Shown here: positions 1 through 8,162 of the stretch, piece after piece
How the letters are laid out: every line of letters begins with the position of its first letter
Numbering within the stretch: the stretch's first letter is position 1
Source: Nitzschia sp. pyKryTriq1
Lineage: Eukaryota > Bacillariophyta > Bacillariophyceae > Bacillariales > Bacillariaceae
Reading direction: 5' to 3'
DNA: 64,000 nucleotides
NCBI GenBank assembly: GCA_956465555.1
Contig: OY101115.1
Coordinates: 1,984,001-2,048,000, forward strand
Position numbers and translations under genes: made by a program
Notes under the pieces: model-generated
What the model saw: only the letters and a program-made list of their open reading frames with translations
Database searches by the model: none
Told to the model about the DNA's origin: nothing

Positions 1-327
1 TTTTATTTCGGGTCATTTTCCATCAACGTTCGGCTTTGGGGCATATATAGAAAGTTTATATGATATACGTGGACGTAGGTTGTATCTCGGTGCATACTGT
101 ATGATACATACAGTACCACCAGTACGGTACAGTACTGTATGTACACGTTCGTACTGTACATGATGTGGCCGCGATACTGCGAGCATCCCCCGAATTGGAA
201 CTGAGCCACCAACATTTCCCCTCGATAGAACGGGTAAGGGAATCTCGAAATTTCTGAAAATGGAGAACAAAACATGAACAAACCTCCCTTTCATTGGAGA
301 GTTCCATTACGATGTGTCGGACACGAC

Positions 328-361
328 GGATTCCCTCTTTTCGCGGGACAAAAGGGAATCC
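328..361. repeat. Imperfect inverted repeat
   Basis: The left arm GGATTCCCTCTTTT and the right arm AAAAGGGAATCC can pair over about 12 bases around a short GC-rich loop. The left arm has two extra bases. No gene or element boundary is evident beside it. Confidence 0.5.
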
Positions 362-405
362 CGAATTTTCAAATACGTCAGTCGCTAATGCCGCGAATCT
401 GCAAG

Positions 406-413
406 TGACGTCA
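406..413. promoter_or_regulatory. TGACGTCA (CRE-like) palindrome
   Basis: This is a perfect 8-base CRE/bZIP palindrome, about 390 bases upstream of the ATG at 802. TGACGT-core elements are known as CO2/cAMP-responsive sites in a diatom carbonic anhydrase promoter. A role here is inference. Confidence 0.35.
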
Positions 414-801
414 GTAACGACGTACCTGGCACGGGTAGGTTTCTACGAGGGAGACACGTAGAGAATTCCAATGCTTTTTAGCGTTCCGATGATGCATATC
501 TTTGGCTGTGTGGTTCAACCCGTTGCGTCGGCATCGGCTTGAAAAATCTTATTGGGCGCGGGTTGGAGCTACCACGTGGTATAACCGCGGGATAGCGTGG
601 TTTGAAACTCGGTGGCCTTCCCTCTTCTTCTGTTCAAGTGGATCCATCTATCGATACGTATCGAGAACGCAATGCGGCAGCGCCCCATCTTTCTCGGCTA
701 AAGAGTCGTCGTCTACCGGGTAGAGCCCTAAATACTCCGTTCTCATCTCGCAACGTCCAAAGCACCTCTTCTTAGTTTACTCCACTACTGTAGTTATCAA
801 C

Positions 802-1497
802 ATGAAGTTCACATACTTGCTTCCCTTGGCATTGGCAGTCAATGAGGCCTCGGCCTTTGTCCCCCAACAACGGGCGTTTGTCCGACCGGCTGTTCAGACT
901 TTCATGTCCGACGAAGAGGCCGCGCCAGCTCCTGCTCCCAAGACAGCGTCCAAGGTCAAGAAGGAGGCTGCCCTTGTTCCCATCAAGGAAGAGACTGTTG
1001 AATTCACAGCCGGAATCCTAGGCGGTGCCGCTGGTCTCATCATCGGAGGACCTGTTGTAGCCGCCATCGGAGCTGCTGCCGCCAACTATGTCTCCAAGTC
1101 TGGAAACGAAGCTGGAAATATCGTGGGTGCTGTTTCCAAGTCCGCTATTGAGATTTACAACTACTTGGCTGGACTTGATAACAAGTATGAGCTTCTTACG
1201 AAGGCCCAAACTTCGCTAGAGAAGGCCCTGGACAAGCTAAAGGCCCAGGACTCTGTCGACCCCGAGGCGGTCAAGAAGGTTGAAGACGCGCTTGCAGCTA
1301 CCAAGAGCAAGATCTCTGAGATCAATGATGAATATGACCTTGTCGGTTCGGGAGTCACTGCGCTTGGTGTTGTTGGTGATCTTGTTGAGAAGACCGTCAA
1401 GAAGGTCGCTGAGCTGAACGAGGAATACAAACTCACTGATAAGGCCAAGGAAGCTTTGAACACCGCCGTTGCCAAGGCCAAGGAGGCCGCCAACTAA
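802..1497 (+). CDS. Plastid-directed hypothetical protein with glycine-rich hydrophobic segment
   Basis: This 231-residue protein is not assigned to a family. Residues 1-18 form a signal peptide (KFTYLLPLALAVNEASA) followed at once by FVPQQRA. That is the A-F junction used by diatoms for import into the plastid. An Ala/Pro/Lys linker follows (about 35-60). A hydrophobic, Gly/Ala-rich stretch comes next (about 70-97, AGILGGAAGLIIGG...), which looks like a membrane-inserting glycine-zipper helix pair. The rest (about 100-231) is rich in Lys, Glu and Ala with heptad-like spacing, so probably helical or coiled coil. A plastid-membrane structural role is only a guess. The ATG at 802 is chosen because it starts the signal peptide. 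The gene converges on the minus-strand gene ending at 1920. Confidence 0.8.
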   Translation: MKFTYLLPLALAVNEASAFVPQQRAFVRPAVQTFMSDEEAAPAPAPKTASKVKKEAALVPIKEETVEFTAGILGGAAGLIIGGPVVAAIGAAAANYVSKSGNEAGNIVGAVSKSAIEIYNYLAGLDNKYELLTKAQTSLEKALDKLKAQDSVDPEAVKKVEDALAATKSKISEINDEYDLVGSGVTALGVVGDLVEKTVKKVAELNEEYKLTDKAKEALNTAVAKAKEAAN

Positions 1498-1919
1498 TTA
1501 ATCCAACCGTCGCTTATACTTCATACAGATAATGTTGGAATAGAGGTGTGAGATGTCATCGATCGACCCGCTGCTTGAAACCATCTGGGGGTGCATCTCT
1601 TTTGTTGGTTTGGGAATGAATCAGTGGACAGCATGGCGCAAGGTTGCTTGTTCACTACACTCTACACTAGTACTGCTATAGAGCTGCCAATCTTGTATAC
1701 TTTGAATGAGCCTTTCTTCTTCTTACTTAGTCTCTAGCCGTATGAGTCTCTTCTAGAATCATCACATAATGCTGTAGTTGAGAAGTTGCAGAGCGAATTG
1801 GGGATTCAAAGCGCAGCGAAATCGCCAAGACTGGTCCCCAGCTATCACTGGTACTCGTACGAGAACTCTACTCTAGACAGAATATCATCAATCTGATATA
1901 GACCCTAATACTACTTCTT
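1498..1919. other. Convergent 3' intergenic region
   Basis: This is the spacer between two genes pointing toward each other. I see no open frame, repeat or RNA gene. It should hold both 3' untranslated regions and their poly(A) sites. Confidence 0.5.
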
Positions 1920-2564
1920 CTACAGCAGCTTATTCAGTCTATCCCTCTGCTCGTTGAGGCTTTCCAGCCGTCGATCTGCCTCATCCTTGTCGATTGCATA
2001 CTCGCGGAGTACCTCGAATGGGACATAATCCAGTGTTTTCTCATGCGTAGCTTGAAGAAAAATCTTGGGTGCCATTCCAGCATTGTACGCTTGAGCCCAT
2101 CGTTGTGCGCACAAGCACCAAATGTCGCCCCCTTTCAAACCAGGAAAGTAATACTGAGGCATCTTTGTGCTCAGGTCGTTGCCCACGCTTCCGGAATACG
2201 CCAAGAACTCATCCGTTACTTGGCAACAGACAGTGTGTCGACCAAGATCTTGCTCACCAGTAGAGCAATAGCCATTGCGATAAAAGCCAGTGCCCATGCC
2301 TGTTCCCCCCACATCGGAACAGCAGCATTCCAGTGGCGTTCCTAGGACATTGGAGGCTGCCTCGGCTACATCCACTATGGGCTCGTTGTCGTCGTCGTCA
2401 TCATCATCATCATCGACTCCACCGTCCTCAGAAGGTGCCATATTGAGCGAAATCGAAGAAGTATAGTGTTTCGAGAAAGGCCTTACCAGTACCGAGAACG
2501 CTGCTGTGTGACGAAGAAACGCCAACAACATGAAAAGTATCTTTTCCATCACGATTTGTTTCAT
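1920..2564 (-). CDS. DUF2237 family protein, plastid-directed
   Basis: The 214-residue protein matches the DUF2237 (COG3651) pattern, a small family common in bacteria and of unknown function. Visible family motifs are NVLGTPLE near residue 73, GFYRNGYCSTGEQDLGRHTV, TDEFLAYS, GNDLSTKMPQYYFPGLKGGD and WCLCAQRW. These are followed by the ATHEKTLDYVPFEVLREYA segment close to the C-terminus. Conserved cysteines (CCCS, CCQ, CLC) suggest metal or redox chemistry, which is inference. The N-terminus is a signal peptide ending in TAAF plus a Ser/Thr-rich transit-like stretch, so plastid targeting is likely. An acidic run of Asp (about 50-60) separates the presequence from the domain. The bacterial character of the family would fit an endosymbiotic or transferred origin. 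Confidence 0.88.
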   Translation of the reverse strand: MKQIVMEKILFMLLAFLRHTAAFSVLVRPFSKHYTSSISLNMAPSEDGGVDDDDDDDDDNEPIVDVAEAASNVLGTPLECCCSDVGGTGMGTGFYRNGYCSTGEQDLGRHTVCCQVTDEFLAYSGSVGNDLSTKMPQYYFPGLKGGDIWCLCAQRWAQAYNAGMAPKIFLQATHEKTLDYVPFEVLREYAIDKDEADRRLESLNEQRDRLNKLL

Positions 2565-2598
2565 TTTGTCGTTTTACGAAACCAATACTCAATTCTCA

Positions 2599-2599
<1 letters not shown>

Positions 2600-2634
<35 letters not shown>
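2600..2634. repeat. (AC)17 microsatellite
   Basis: This is an uninterrupted CA dinucleotide run, just upstream of the minus-strand DUF2237 gene start at 2564 and within its presumed promoter or 5' leader. Confidence 0.95.
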
Positions 2635-2636
<2 letters not shown>

Positions 2637-3162
2637 TCGAGCCAATTCTTCCTTCAGAGTCGTTCAAGCAATTAATGCAAGCCAGATTGAAAGGGAGGTT
2701 GTTCGGTATTGATATGTGTTTCGCTCCATAATCTTTCACCTTTCACACGGTTCCTTTTCCCTTCACTTCTTCGTTGTTGCGCTTCCACGGATGTTTTTGC
2801 GTGTTGTTGCGCGCTGTTCGAGAAAGGGAAATATCGTTCGAAGTAGTCGATTGACACCACGAAATCTCTATCTGATGCACTGCGAGCAAACGTTGAAGCC
2901 GCCGGCAGCCACACAACACCCACAATCGATGATGGCGATGAGGATGATGCCCACAAGAATAATGTATGCACACACGGCAATCCTTGAACAAGCGCCACTT
3001 TTGTTGGAATGAACTAGAGACTACAAAATATACAAATGATGATGATTGCTTGTCCCTACATACGTGTTCCGGTAGAGTGAAGGTCAAAGTCAAAGTCGCA
3101 GCAGTCCACACAAGTCAGACTTTTTGTGTCTGTTGTTGTTGTTGTTATTTTTCTTCATCATT
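2635..3162. other. Divergent intergenic region
   Basis: This is the spacer between the minus-strand gene starting at 2564 and the plus-strand gene starting at 3163. Short overlapping frames on both strands show no recognisable domain. The last 40 bases before 3163 are T-rich (tgttgttgtt, tttttcttc), which could be a pyrimidine-rich leader. It presumably holds both promoters. Confidence 0.4.
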
Positions 3163-4497
3163 ATGAAAGTCATTGGCCACATTGCCCGACGTCGTTGTAT
3201 TGGAAAGAATTTGGCGTTTGCGGATATTCACGTATTGGAACAAGACGACTTGTTGTTGGATGAACAGCAGCAGCAGCAGCAGGAGTTTGTGGATAATAAT
3301 AGCAGTGATGTTATTTTGGCTGCGAATACTAAAGATCGTCGTCCATCCTCCCCACCACGAGTCATACAACTGGTATTTCGGCGAAACTCTCCCGCGTGGA
3401 ACAAGGATTTGGATGAGACCTTTCCCAACAAAAATTCCAAAATTCCGTATGGTGCCAAGGTGGCTGTGGAAATATGCGCCGAGGACGGTAAAACCCTGGA
3501 AGCGGAGACCTTTTGGGAAGAAGGCACTGAGAGTGTAGATGGCACCACCACCAGCAACGCCAAACCGAGTAGTTTTTTAGTTCGGCAGTGGATGTTGTTA
3601 GAACATCCTCGTGAAAAAGCCTTGACGGAAGCGCAATCGTCGGATACCGATGGTATCTCATGCACAGTTTATCTAAAATCAAGAGGAGATGCCTTTTTAC
3701 GATTCAACGACAATACACTACGGTGCCAACCCAAACCTAAACCTTCAACAACCACAACAAAAGACCAACAGGAGGACGAGACTTCAAGCACTGGTACCGC
3801 CCCCCTTGCAACCAATGCCTCCTCTTCAAATAATGAAACCTCGGAATTTTCGCACGGTGACAATCGTGCCAAAGCCTTGCGTGCCAATATTTTTGCATCG
3901 TGGCTGGTGGAGACCTTTGGACAAGAGTATCTACAACAAACCAGTGGTAGTGGGGGTGGTGGCGGCGTCTTGGATATTGCGGGTGGCAAGGGAAAGCTCT
4001 CGATTGAATTGGCGATACAAGGCCAGATCCCATGTACCATCATCGATCCTATGGTCCGTAAACATGGTGCCAAGCTGGAACCCCGTGACGCCAAACGCAT
4101 TCGTAAAGCCCAGGCCCCACACCCCCAGTTGGTGCCCAAGCCGTTCAATACTACGGATTTTTTACAAGACGATAGCTGCAGCCGTCGTTTGCTCGAAGAT
4201 GCCCAATTGTGTGTGGGCCTTCACCCGGATGAATGTACGGAGGATATTTTGGATGTGGCTCTCCAGTATAACAAGCCTTTTGCGATTGTTCCCTGTTGTA
4301 TCTTTTCTGGTTTCTTTCCTCTACGAACCATCACGCATCCTTTGACTGGAGCGATCCGTCCCGTTCGAACCTACGAAGAATTCATAGAGTATCTTTTGGC
4401 CAAGGACGAGAGACTCCAAAAGACAACGTTACCCTTTGAGGGTCGCAATGTGGTGATATATCTTCTTCCAAAGGACTGTGATATACCGGTACTGTAG
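3163..4497 (+). CDS. OB-fold plus SAM-dependent methyltransferase-like protein
   Basis: Read from the ATG at 3163 the protein has 444 residues. The open frame continues 13 codons upstream only as Leu/Phe-rich non-ATG sequence. Residues 1-150 resemble an OB-fold of the kind found in front of class II tRNA synthetases (VIGHIARRRCIGKNLAFADI, then a Gln run, then IQLVFRR and YGAKVAVEI). After a Thr/Ser/Gln linker, a Rossmann methyltransferase core appears. Motif I is VLDIAGGKGKLSIELA (about 265-280) and the next acidic strand is TIIDPM. A later conserved block, VGLHPDECTEDILDVA and FAIVPCCIFSG, recalls the GLHxCGD...CC segment of RNA/protein methyltransferase-like proteins (METTL25/TRM13 type). 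Substrate is unknown; tRNA is a reasonable inference from the OB-fold. Confidence 0.75.
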   Translation: MKVIGHIARRRCIGKNLAFADIHVLEQDDLLLDEQQQQQQEFVDNNSSDVILAANTKDRRPSSPPRVIQLVFRRNSPAWNKDLDETFPNKNSKIPYGAKVAVEICAEDGKTLEAETFWEEGTESVDGTTTSNAKPSSFLVRQWMLLEHPREKALTEAQSSDTDGISCTVYLKSRGDAFLRFNDNTLRCQPKPKPSTTTTKDQQEDETSSTGTAPLATNASSSNNETSEFSHGDNRAKALRANIFASWLVETFGQEYLQQTSGSGGGGGVLDIAGGKGKLSIELAIQGQIPCTIIDPMVRKHGAKLEPRDAKRIRKAQAPHPQLVPKPFNTTDFLQDDSCSRRLLEDAQLCVGLHPDECTEDILDVALQYNKPFAIVPCCIFSGFFPLRTITHPLTGAIRPVRTYEEFIEYLLAKDERLQKTTLPFEGRNVVIYLLPKDCDIPVL

Positions 4498-4879
4498 TTG
4501 CTAGCTAAAAAGTACTGTCTGTCTGTCTTTAGTGTAAATCATCGAGGCTACAGAAAACGTACCGTAGACTACAGTATGATAGCAGAAATAATTGAGTTTC
4601 ATTTTAGTCACGAACGAATCAAATCACGCATTGTACATTTTACCCACATTTCAGTCTGTTTGCTTCCCGTGTTTGCATCGGCGTTCAAATTTGGGGGGCG
4701 TAAAAAAATGAAAAATGACAAAACGCCCAAAGCAGTAGTTCAAAGATGATGACGATAATGCACGGGGATCATGGTGGTGACAGCCTTTTGCCTTGCTTCT
4801 TACAGTATTGCCTCTCTTATATTGTCATCGCATCCCCTCGCATACAGTAGGGTAGTAGTAGAGTCTGCAGTTCAGCAGT
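4498..4879. other. Intergenic region before GCP3
   Basis: This is a tandem-orientation spacer. No gene is recognised. It carries ACAGTA/TACTGTA-like short repeats (for example at 4508-4577 and 4846-4880). Confidence 0.4.
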
Positions 4880-7800
4880 ATGTCAGCTAACGCCAACGCC
4901 AACGCCAACGCTAACAACGAAGCGACAATAATGGACGATGCCCTTCACCGCCTCGTCCACGCCATGACAGGCCACGAAGATCCCGTGGCCACGTCCTTGG
5001 CGCGTCGCGTCTTGATGAGCCAAATTGGATTATCTCCCGAACAGCAACAGCAGCAGGACGAAATGAGGAATAGCGATCTGTCGTCCACGTGGCGTCGCAT
5101 GGCCCGCAAGGACCCACACGCACGGTCTGCTGTAGAAGCTCTGTATGGGCGTCTCGAAGAACAGTATCGTGCCAATCATCATCATTCGTCGCAGTACTTG
5201 CCGCCCAAGATTTTGGAAGTGCTCACGAAAATGATGGGGAAACGGCTGGTCTTGCCAGAATCCTCCTCCACAGCCTCAGTCGCGCACGGTACCGGTAGTA
5301 GAAACAATATGGAAGAGGAACGAAGAGCGCCCAGTACTACCAATACTGCTGCTGCTGCCGCCAGCACACCCAGAACCACCACACAGGCAACAGTAACAGC
5401 CGCAGCAACAGCCACAGCAACACCGTCCACCGCCTATCGATCGTCGCAGCAACAACAAGAACAACCGCCACCACCAGCATCGAGTAATAGTAGTAGTAGT
5501 CAGGGTCAGGGTCAGAGGGTTCATCAGAGTCAAGCTACGAGTGCCAGTCAGCATCGCCCTCTGAAACCGAAACAACAACAGCAGCAAGTGCCGCCGCAAC
5601 AACAATATTATGGTCAACATTCCATTGGAGAAGAAAAACAGCAGTTGGAAAAAGAAGAAGCCTTGTTGTTGCGAGAGTGTCTCTATTCTCTTCAACGGAT
5701 TGATGGGGAACGAATTCGGTACTATCATAAAGAGAATGAAAATGAACAAAACAATATTCACCATCATCGACGAGGAGCACCCAGGAAGGATGCTGCCGCT
5801 ACTGCTGCTGCTACTGCCGATGATAACTTGATGCACTACGATGGCATTCGAGTCCAATCTCCCGCCTTGACGAACAATTTACTTTATACCGGACGAGTCT
5901 TGCAAACGCGTCTGGGCACAGGCGCTATGGATGCCCTGAGAATTAGTGGTGAAGCTGGTTGGCTGTATCATAGGATTCAATCCTATATTCATGAAGTTCA
6001 ACACGATGACAATAATAATGATCATCATCATCATCATCATCATCGTTCGAAAGGGATTGTCGCTCGTGCCGTAGCAGGGACCTTGGGAGAAGAATTGAGA
6101 GAATACCACTCCTTGCTGACGCAATACGAGTCGCAACTTGCCAATCTTAGCCTTCGACAACTGCTGGTAGACTTGAGAATGCCCACATCTCGGCTTTCCA
6201 TTCTGGCGCTCTTGACGGATGGATTGCGTCACTTGTCGGGAGGACATTTGTTGAGTGGATTGTATCAACACACGCTGCATGGAGACTCGAGACACTCGAC
6301 ATTGGCACAAAGTATTCTGGTGGCAGCCTCGAGGCCGTGGTTTGATATTTTGTTCATATGGACGACTCAAGGCGTCTTGTCGGACCCCGATGGCGAATTC
6401 TTTGTCGTTGAAAGTACGACAGTGGACGATAAACACTTGTGGAATGAAAAGTACCGGATTAACAAGGATCAGATTCCAGAGGGAATTCTGGACAAGGAGT
6501 TGGTAGGACCGGCTTTTAATGTCGGCAAGGGGATCAATTTTATCCGACGGTGTCTGCTGGACAGTCAATGGACTATGCATCTCGAAAGGGGTGGGGACGA
6601 CGATACCGTCACCACCAACGGTGGAGACGGTGGTGGCTTCCAGCATGAACTCGGGTACTGTTACACACCCTACGCGGATGGCAATCCCACCTTGCAACGG
6701 ACATTGTCTCGCGCTGCCCATTTGGTGCATACGCATATTCTGCGCACATTGCGGGAAGAAAACCATATGATGCAACACTTGTTTGCGCTCAAGCAATTTC
6801 TGTTTTTGGGGCAGGGAGACTTTTTCTCTGCATTGATGGATGGGCTACATTCAGAATTTCGAGAACAACCAGGAATCGTGGGAATCTACAAGCATTCTCT
6901 TTTGTCGATTGTCGAAGGTGCCTTGCGCAGTACCAATGCCAAGTACATGCCTCAATACGTCCTGGATCGCCTCAATGTGGAGCTTCTTATGGACCCGGAC
7001 GATGATGTGTATGGTATGTTTGGTCCAAATCCGCGCCAGGAGAAAGGTGATACACGAACAGTCTGGGACATTTTCATGCTGGATTATCAAGTTCCAGATC
7101 CCCTTCGAGCCATAGTCCACCCTCAGAAACTGGACAAGTATAAGATGGTATTTTCTTTGCTGTTTTGTCTCAAGCGAGTCGAGTTTATGCTCAATTTCAC
7201 ATGGCGACAGAGTGCCACTCTTCAGCATGCTTTGCAAACGTATGGGCAGTACAATGGAATCAATGTCAGCAGCAGCGAAGCGTACGCGCAGGCATTCTCC
7301 TTGCTCCGAACGATATCGATTTTGCGTCAAAATATGATGCACTTGATTGTCAACCTCAAGAGCTATTTCATGTTTGAAGTGTTGGAAGGCGGGTGGAGAA
7401 GACTTCAGGCCGAGATTGACGCCGCCAAAACACTCGATGAAGTCATTGCGGCTCACGATTCCTATATTGACGGGATTGTGAGGAAGAGCTTGCTCCGAAC
7501 TGGCGACAATGACGATATTATCCAGCAACAATTGGCAGATCATGTTCAAATTTTGTTGCAAGTCACTGGTGAATTCTGTGATTTGCAAGAACAGCTGTTT
7601 CACGATGCTCTACTGATGGCTGAAACTGCTACCCAAAAAAGAATTGAAGCTGATCGCCGGGCGAATCAAGGCCACTGGGGGTTCAACTCCGAGCAGGAGA
7701 TACTCGAGGAAGAGAACTTTTTCGGTCTTGCCGATCACGACACAATGAAACGAGTGGCACGAATGGGTACTACGTACAATCAAAATGTTCTGGCATTGCT

Positions 7801-8008
7801 TCGCGTTTTGAGCGATCGAGTGAATGCCAACCCTGATGACTTGGACAAAGAAAAAGATGTGGCGGACATTGATGATCCAGAGCAATACGGCATGACCCCA
7901 CGGAGAAACTACCAAAGCGTAGCAGAAGATGATCTTGATCCGCAACGTTTTCTGATCGCACAACTCGACCATAACAACTATTATGGGAAGCAGGGGTATC
8001 TCCGATAG
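4880..8008 (+). CDS. Gamma-tubulin complex component 3 (GCP3/Spc98 type)
   Basis: This single-exon gene encodes a 1042-residue subunit of the gamma-tubulin complex, which nucleates microtubules at organising centres. After an N-terminal (NA)n tract and a helical region, residues about 150-270 are low complexity (Gln, Ala, Thr, Ser). The GRIP1-like region starts near 280 (LLLRECLYSLQRIDGE, as in GCP3). It includes SILALLTDGLRHLSGG and LVAASRPWFDILFIWTTQGV. The GRIP2-like half contains NAKYMPQYVLDRLNV, DKYKMVFSLLFCLKRVEFML, YFMFEVLEGGWRRL and LDEVIAAHDSYIDGIV. The C-terminal RFLIAQLDHNNYYG echoes the end of animal GCP3. These motifs fit GCP3 better than GCP2. A His run (HHHHHHHH) is inserted near residue 385. 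Confidence 0.93.
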   Translation: MSANANANANANNEATIMDDALHRLVHAMTGHEDPVATSLARRVLMSQIGLSPEQQQQQDEMRNSDLSSTWRRMARKDPHARSAVEALYGRLEEQYRANHHHSSQYLPPKILEVLTKMMGKRLVLPESSSTASVAHGTGSRNNMEEERRAPSTTNTAAAAASTPRTTTQATVTAAATATATPSTAYRSSQQQQEQPPPPASSNSSSSQGQGQRVHQSQATSASQHRPLKPKQQQQQVPPQQQYYGQHSIGEEKQQLEKEEALLLRECLYSLQRIDGERIRYYHKENENEQNNIHHHRRGAPRKDAAATAAATADDNLMHYDGIRVQSPALTNNLLYTGRVLQTRLGTGAMDALRISGEAGWLYHRIQSYIHEVQHDDNNNDHHHHHHHRSKGIVARAVAGTLGEELREYHSLLTQYESQLANLSLRQLLVDLRMPTSRLSILALLTDGLRHLSGGHLLSGLYQHTLHGDSRHSTLAQSILVAASRPWFDILFIWTTQGVLSDPDGEFFVVESTTVDDKHLWNEKYRINKDQIPEGILDKELVGPAFNVGKGINFIRRCLLDSQWTMHLERGGDDDTVTTNGGDGGGFQHELGYCYTPYADGNPTLQRTLSRAAHLVHTHILRTLREENHMMQHLFALKQFLFLGQGDFFSALMDGLHSEFREQPGIVGIYKHSLLSIVEGALRSTNAKYMPQYVLDRLNVELLMDPDDDVYGMFGPNPRQEKGDTRTVWDIFMLDYQVPDPLRAIVHPQKLDKYKMVFSLLFCLKRVEFMLNFTWRQSATLQHALQTYGQYNGINVSSSEAYAQAFSLLRTISILRQNMMHLIVNLKSYFMFEVLEGGWRRLQAEIDAAKTLDEVIAAHDSYIDGIVRKSLLRTGDNDDIIQQQLADHVQILLQVTGEFCDLQEQLFHDALLMAETATQKRIEADRRANQGHWGFNSEQEILEEENFFGLADHDTMKRVARMGTTYNQNVLALLRVLSDRVNANPDDLDKEKDVADIDDPEQYGMTPRRNYQSVAEDDLDPQRFLIAQLDHNNYYGKQGYLR

Positions 8009-8162
8009 CATGGGATCTTGGATCAAATTATTTTAGATGCACTATGTTGTGTAGCAAATTTCTTTTTCTCTGTGTGTTCTAAAATAATAAGGAATGTATA
8101 CGTGCTTGTCCAGGGGCTTGGAGCCCTCCCTAGCTCGAAGCATAACTTCCCGGACCTCCACT

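Larger units (their letters stand above)
1..801. other. Gene-free left end with GTAC-rich DNA
   Basis: No convincing gene is visible. The short open frames here are composed of low-complexity or unstructured residues and have no supporting context. The stretch at about 107-165 carries seven GTAC tetramers in 60 bases. A near-perfect inverted repeat lies at 328-361. A TGACGTCA palindrome lies at 406-413. The right part should hold the promoter and 5' leader of the plus-strand gene that starts at 802. Confidence 0.5.

Noticed and set aside
1-307. Overlapping minus-strand frames at the left end
   Set aside because: The translations are Tyr/Cys/Val-rich products of the GTAC/TACTGTA repeats, with no domain.
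3124-3162. N-terminal extension of the methyltransferase frame
   Set aside because: The extension begins at a TTG codon in a T-rich leader. The ATG at 3163 begins the conserved-looking domain.
5879-6796. Minus-strand open frame of 305 codons inside GCP3
   Set aside because: GCP3 motifs on the plus strand are unambiguous across this stretch.
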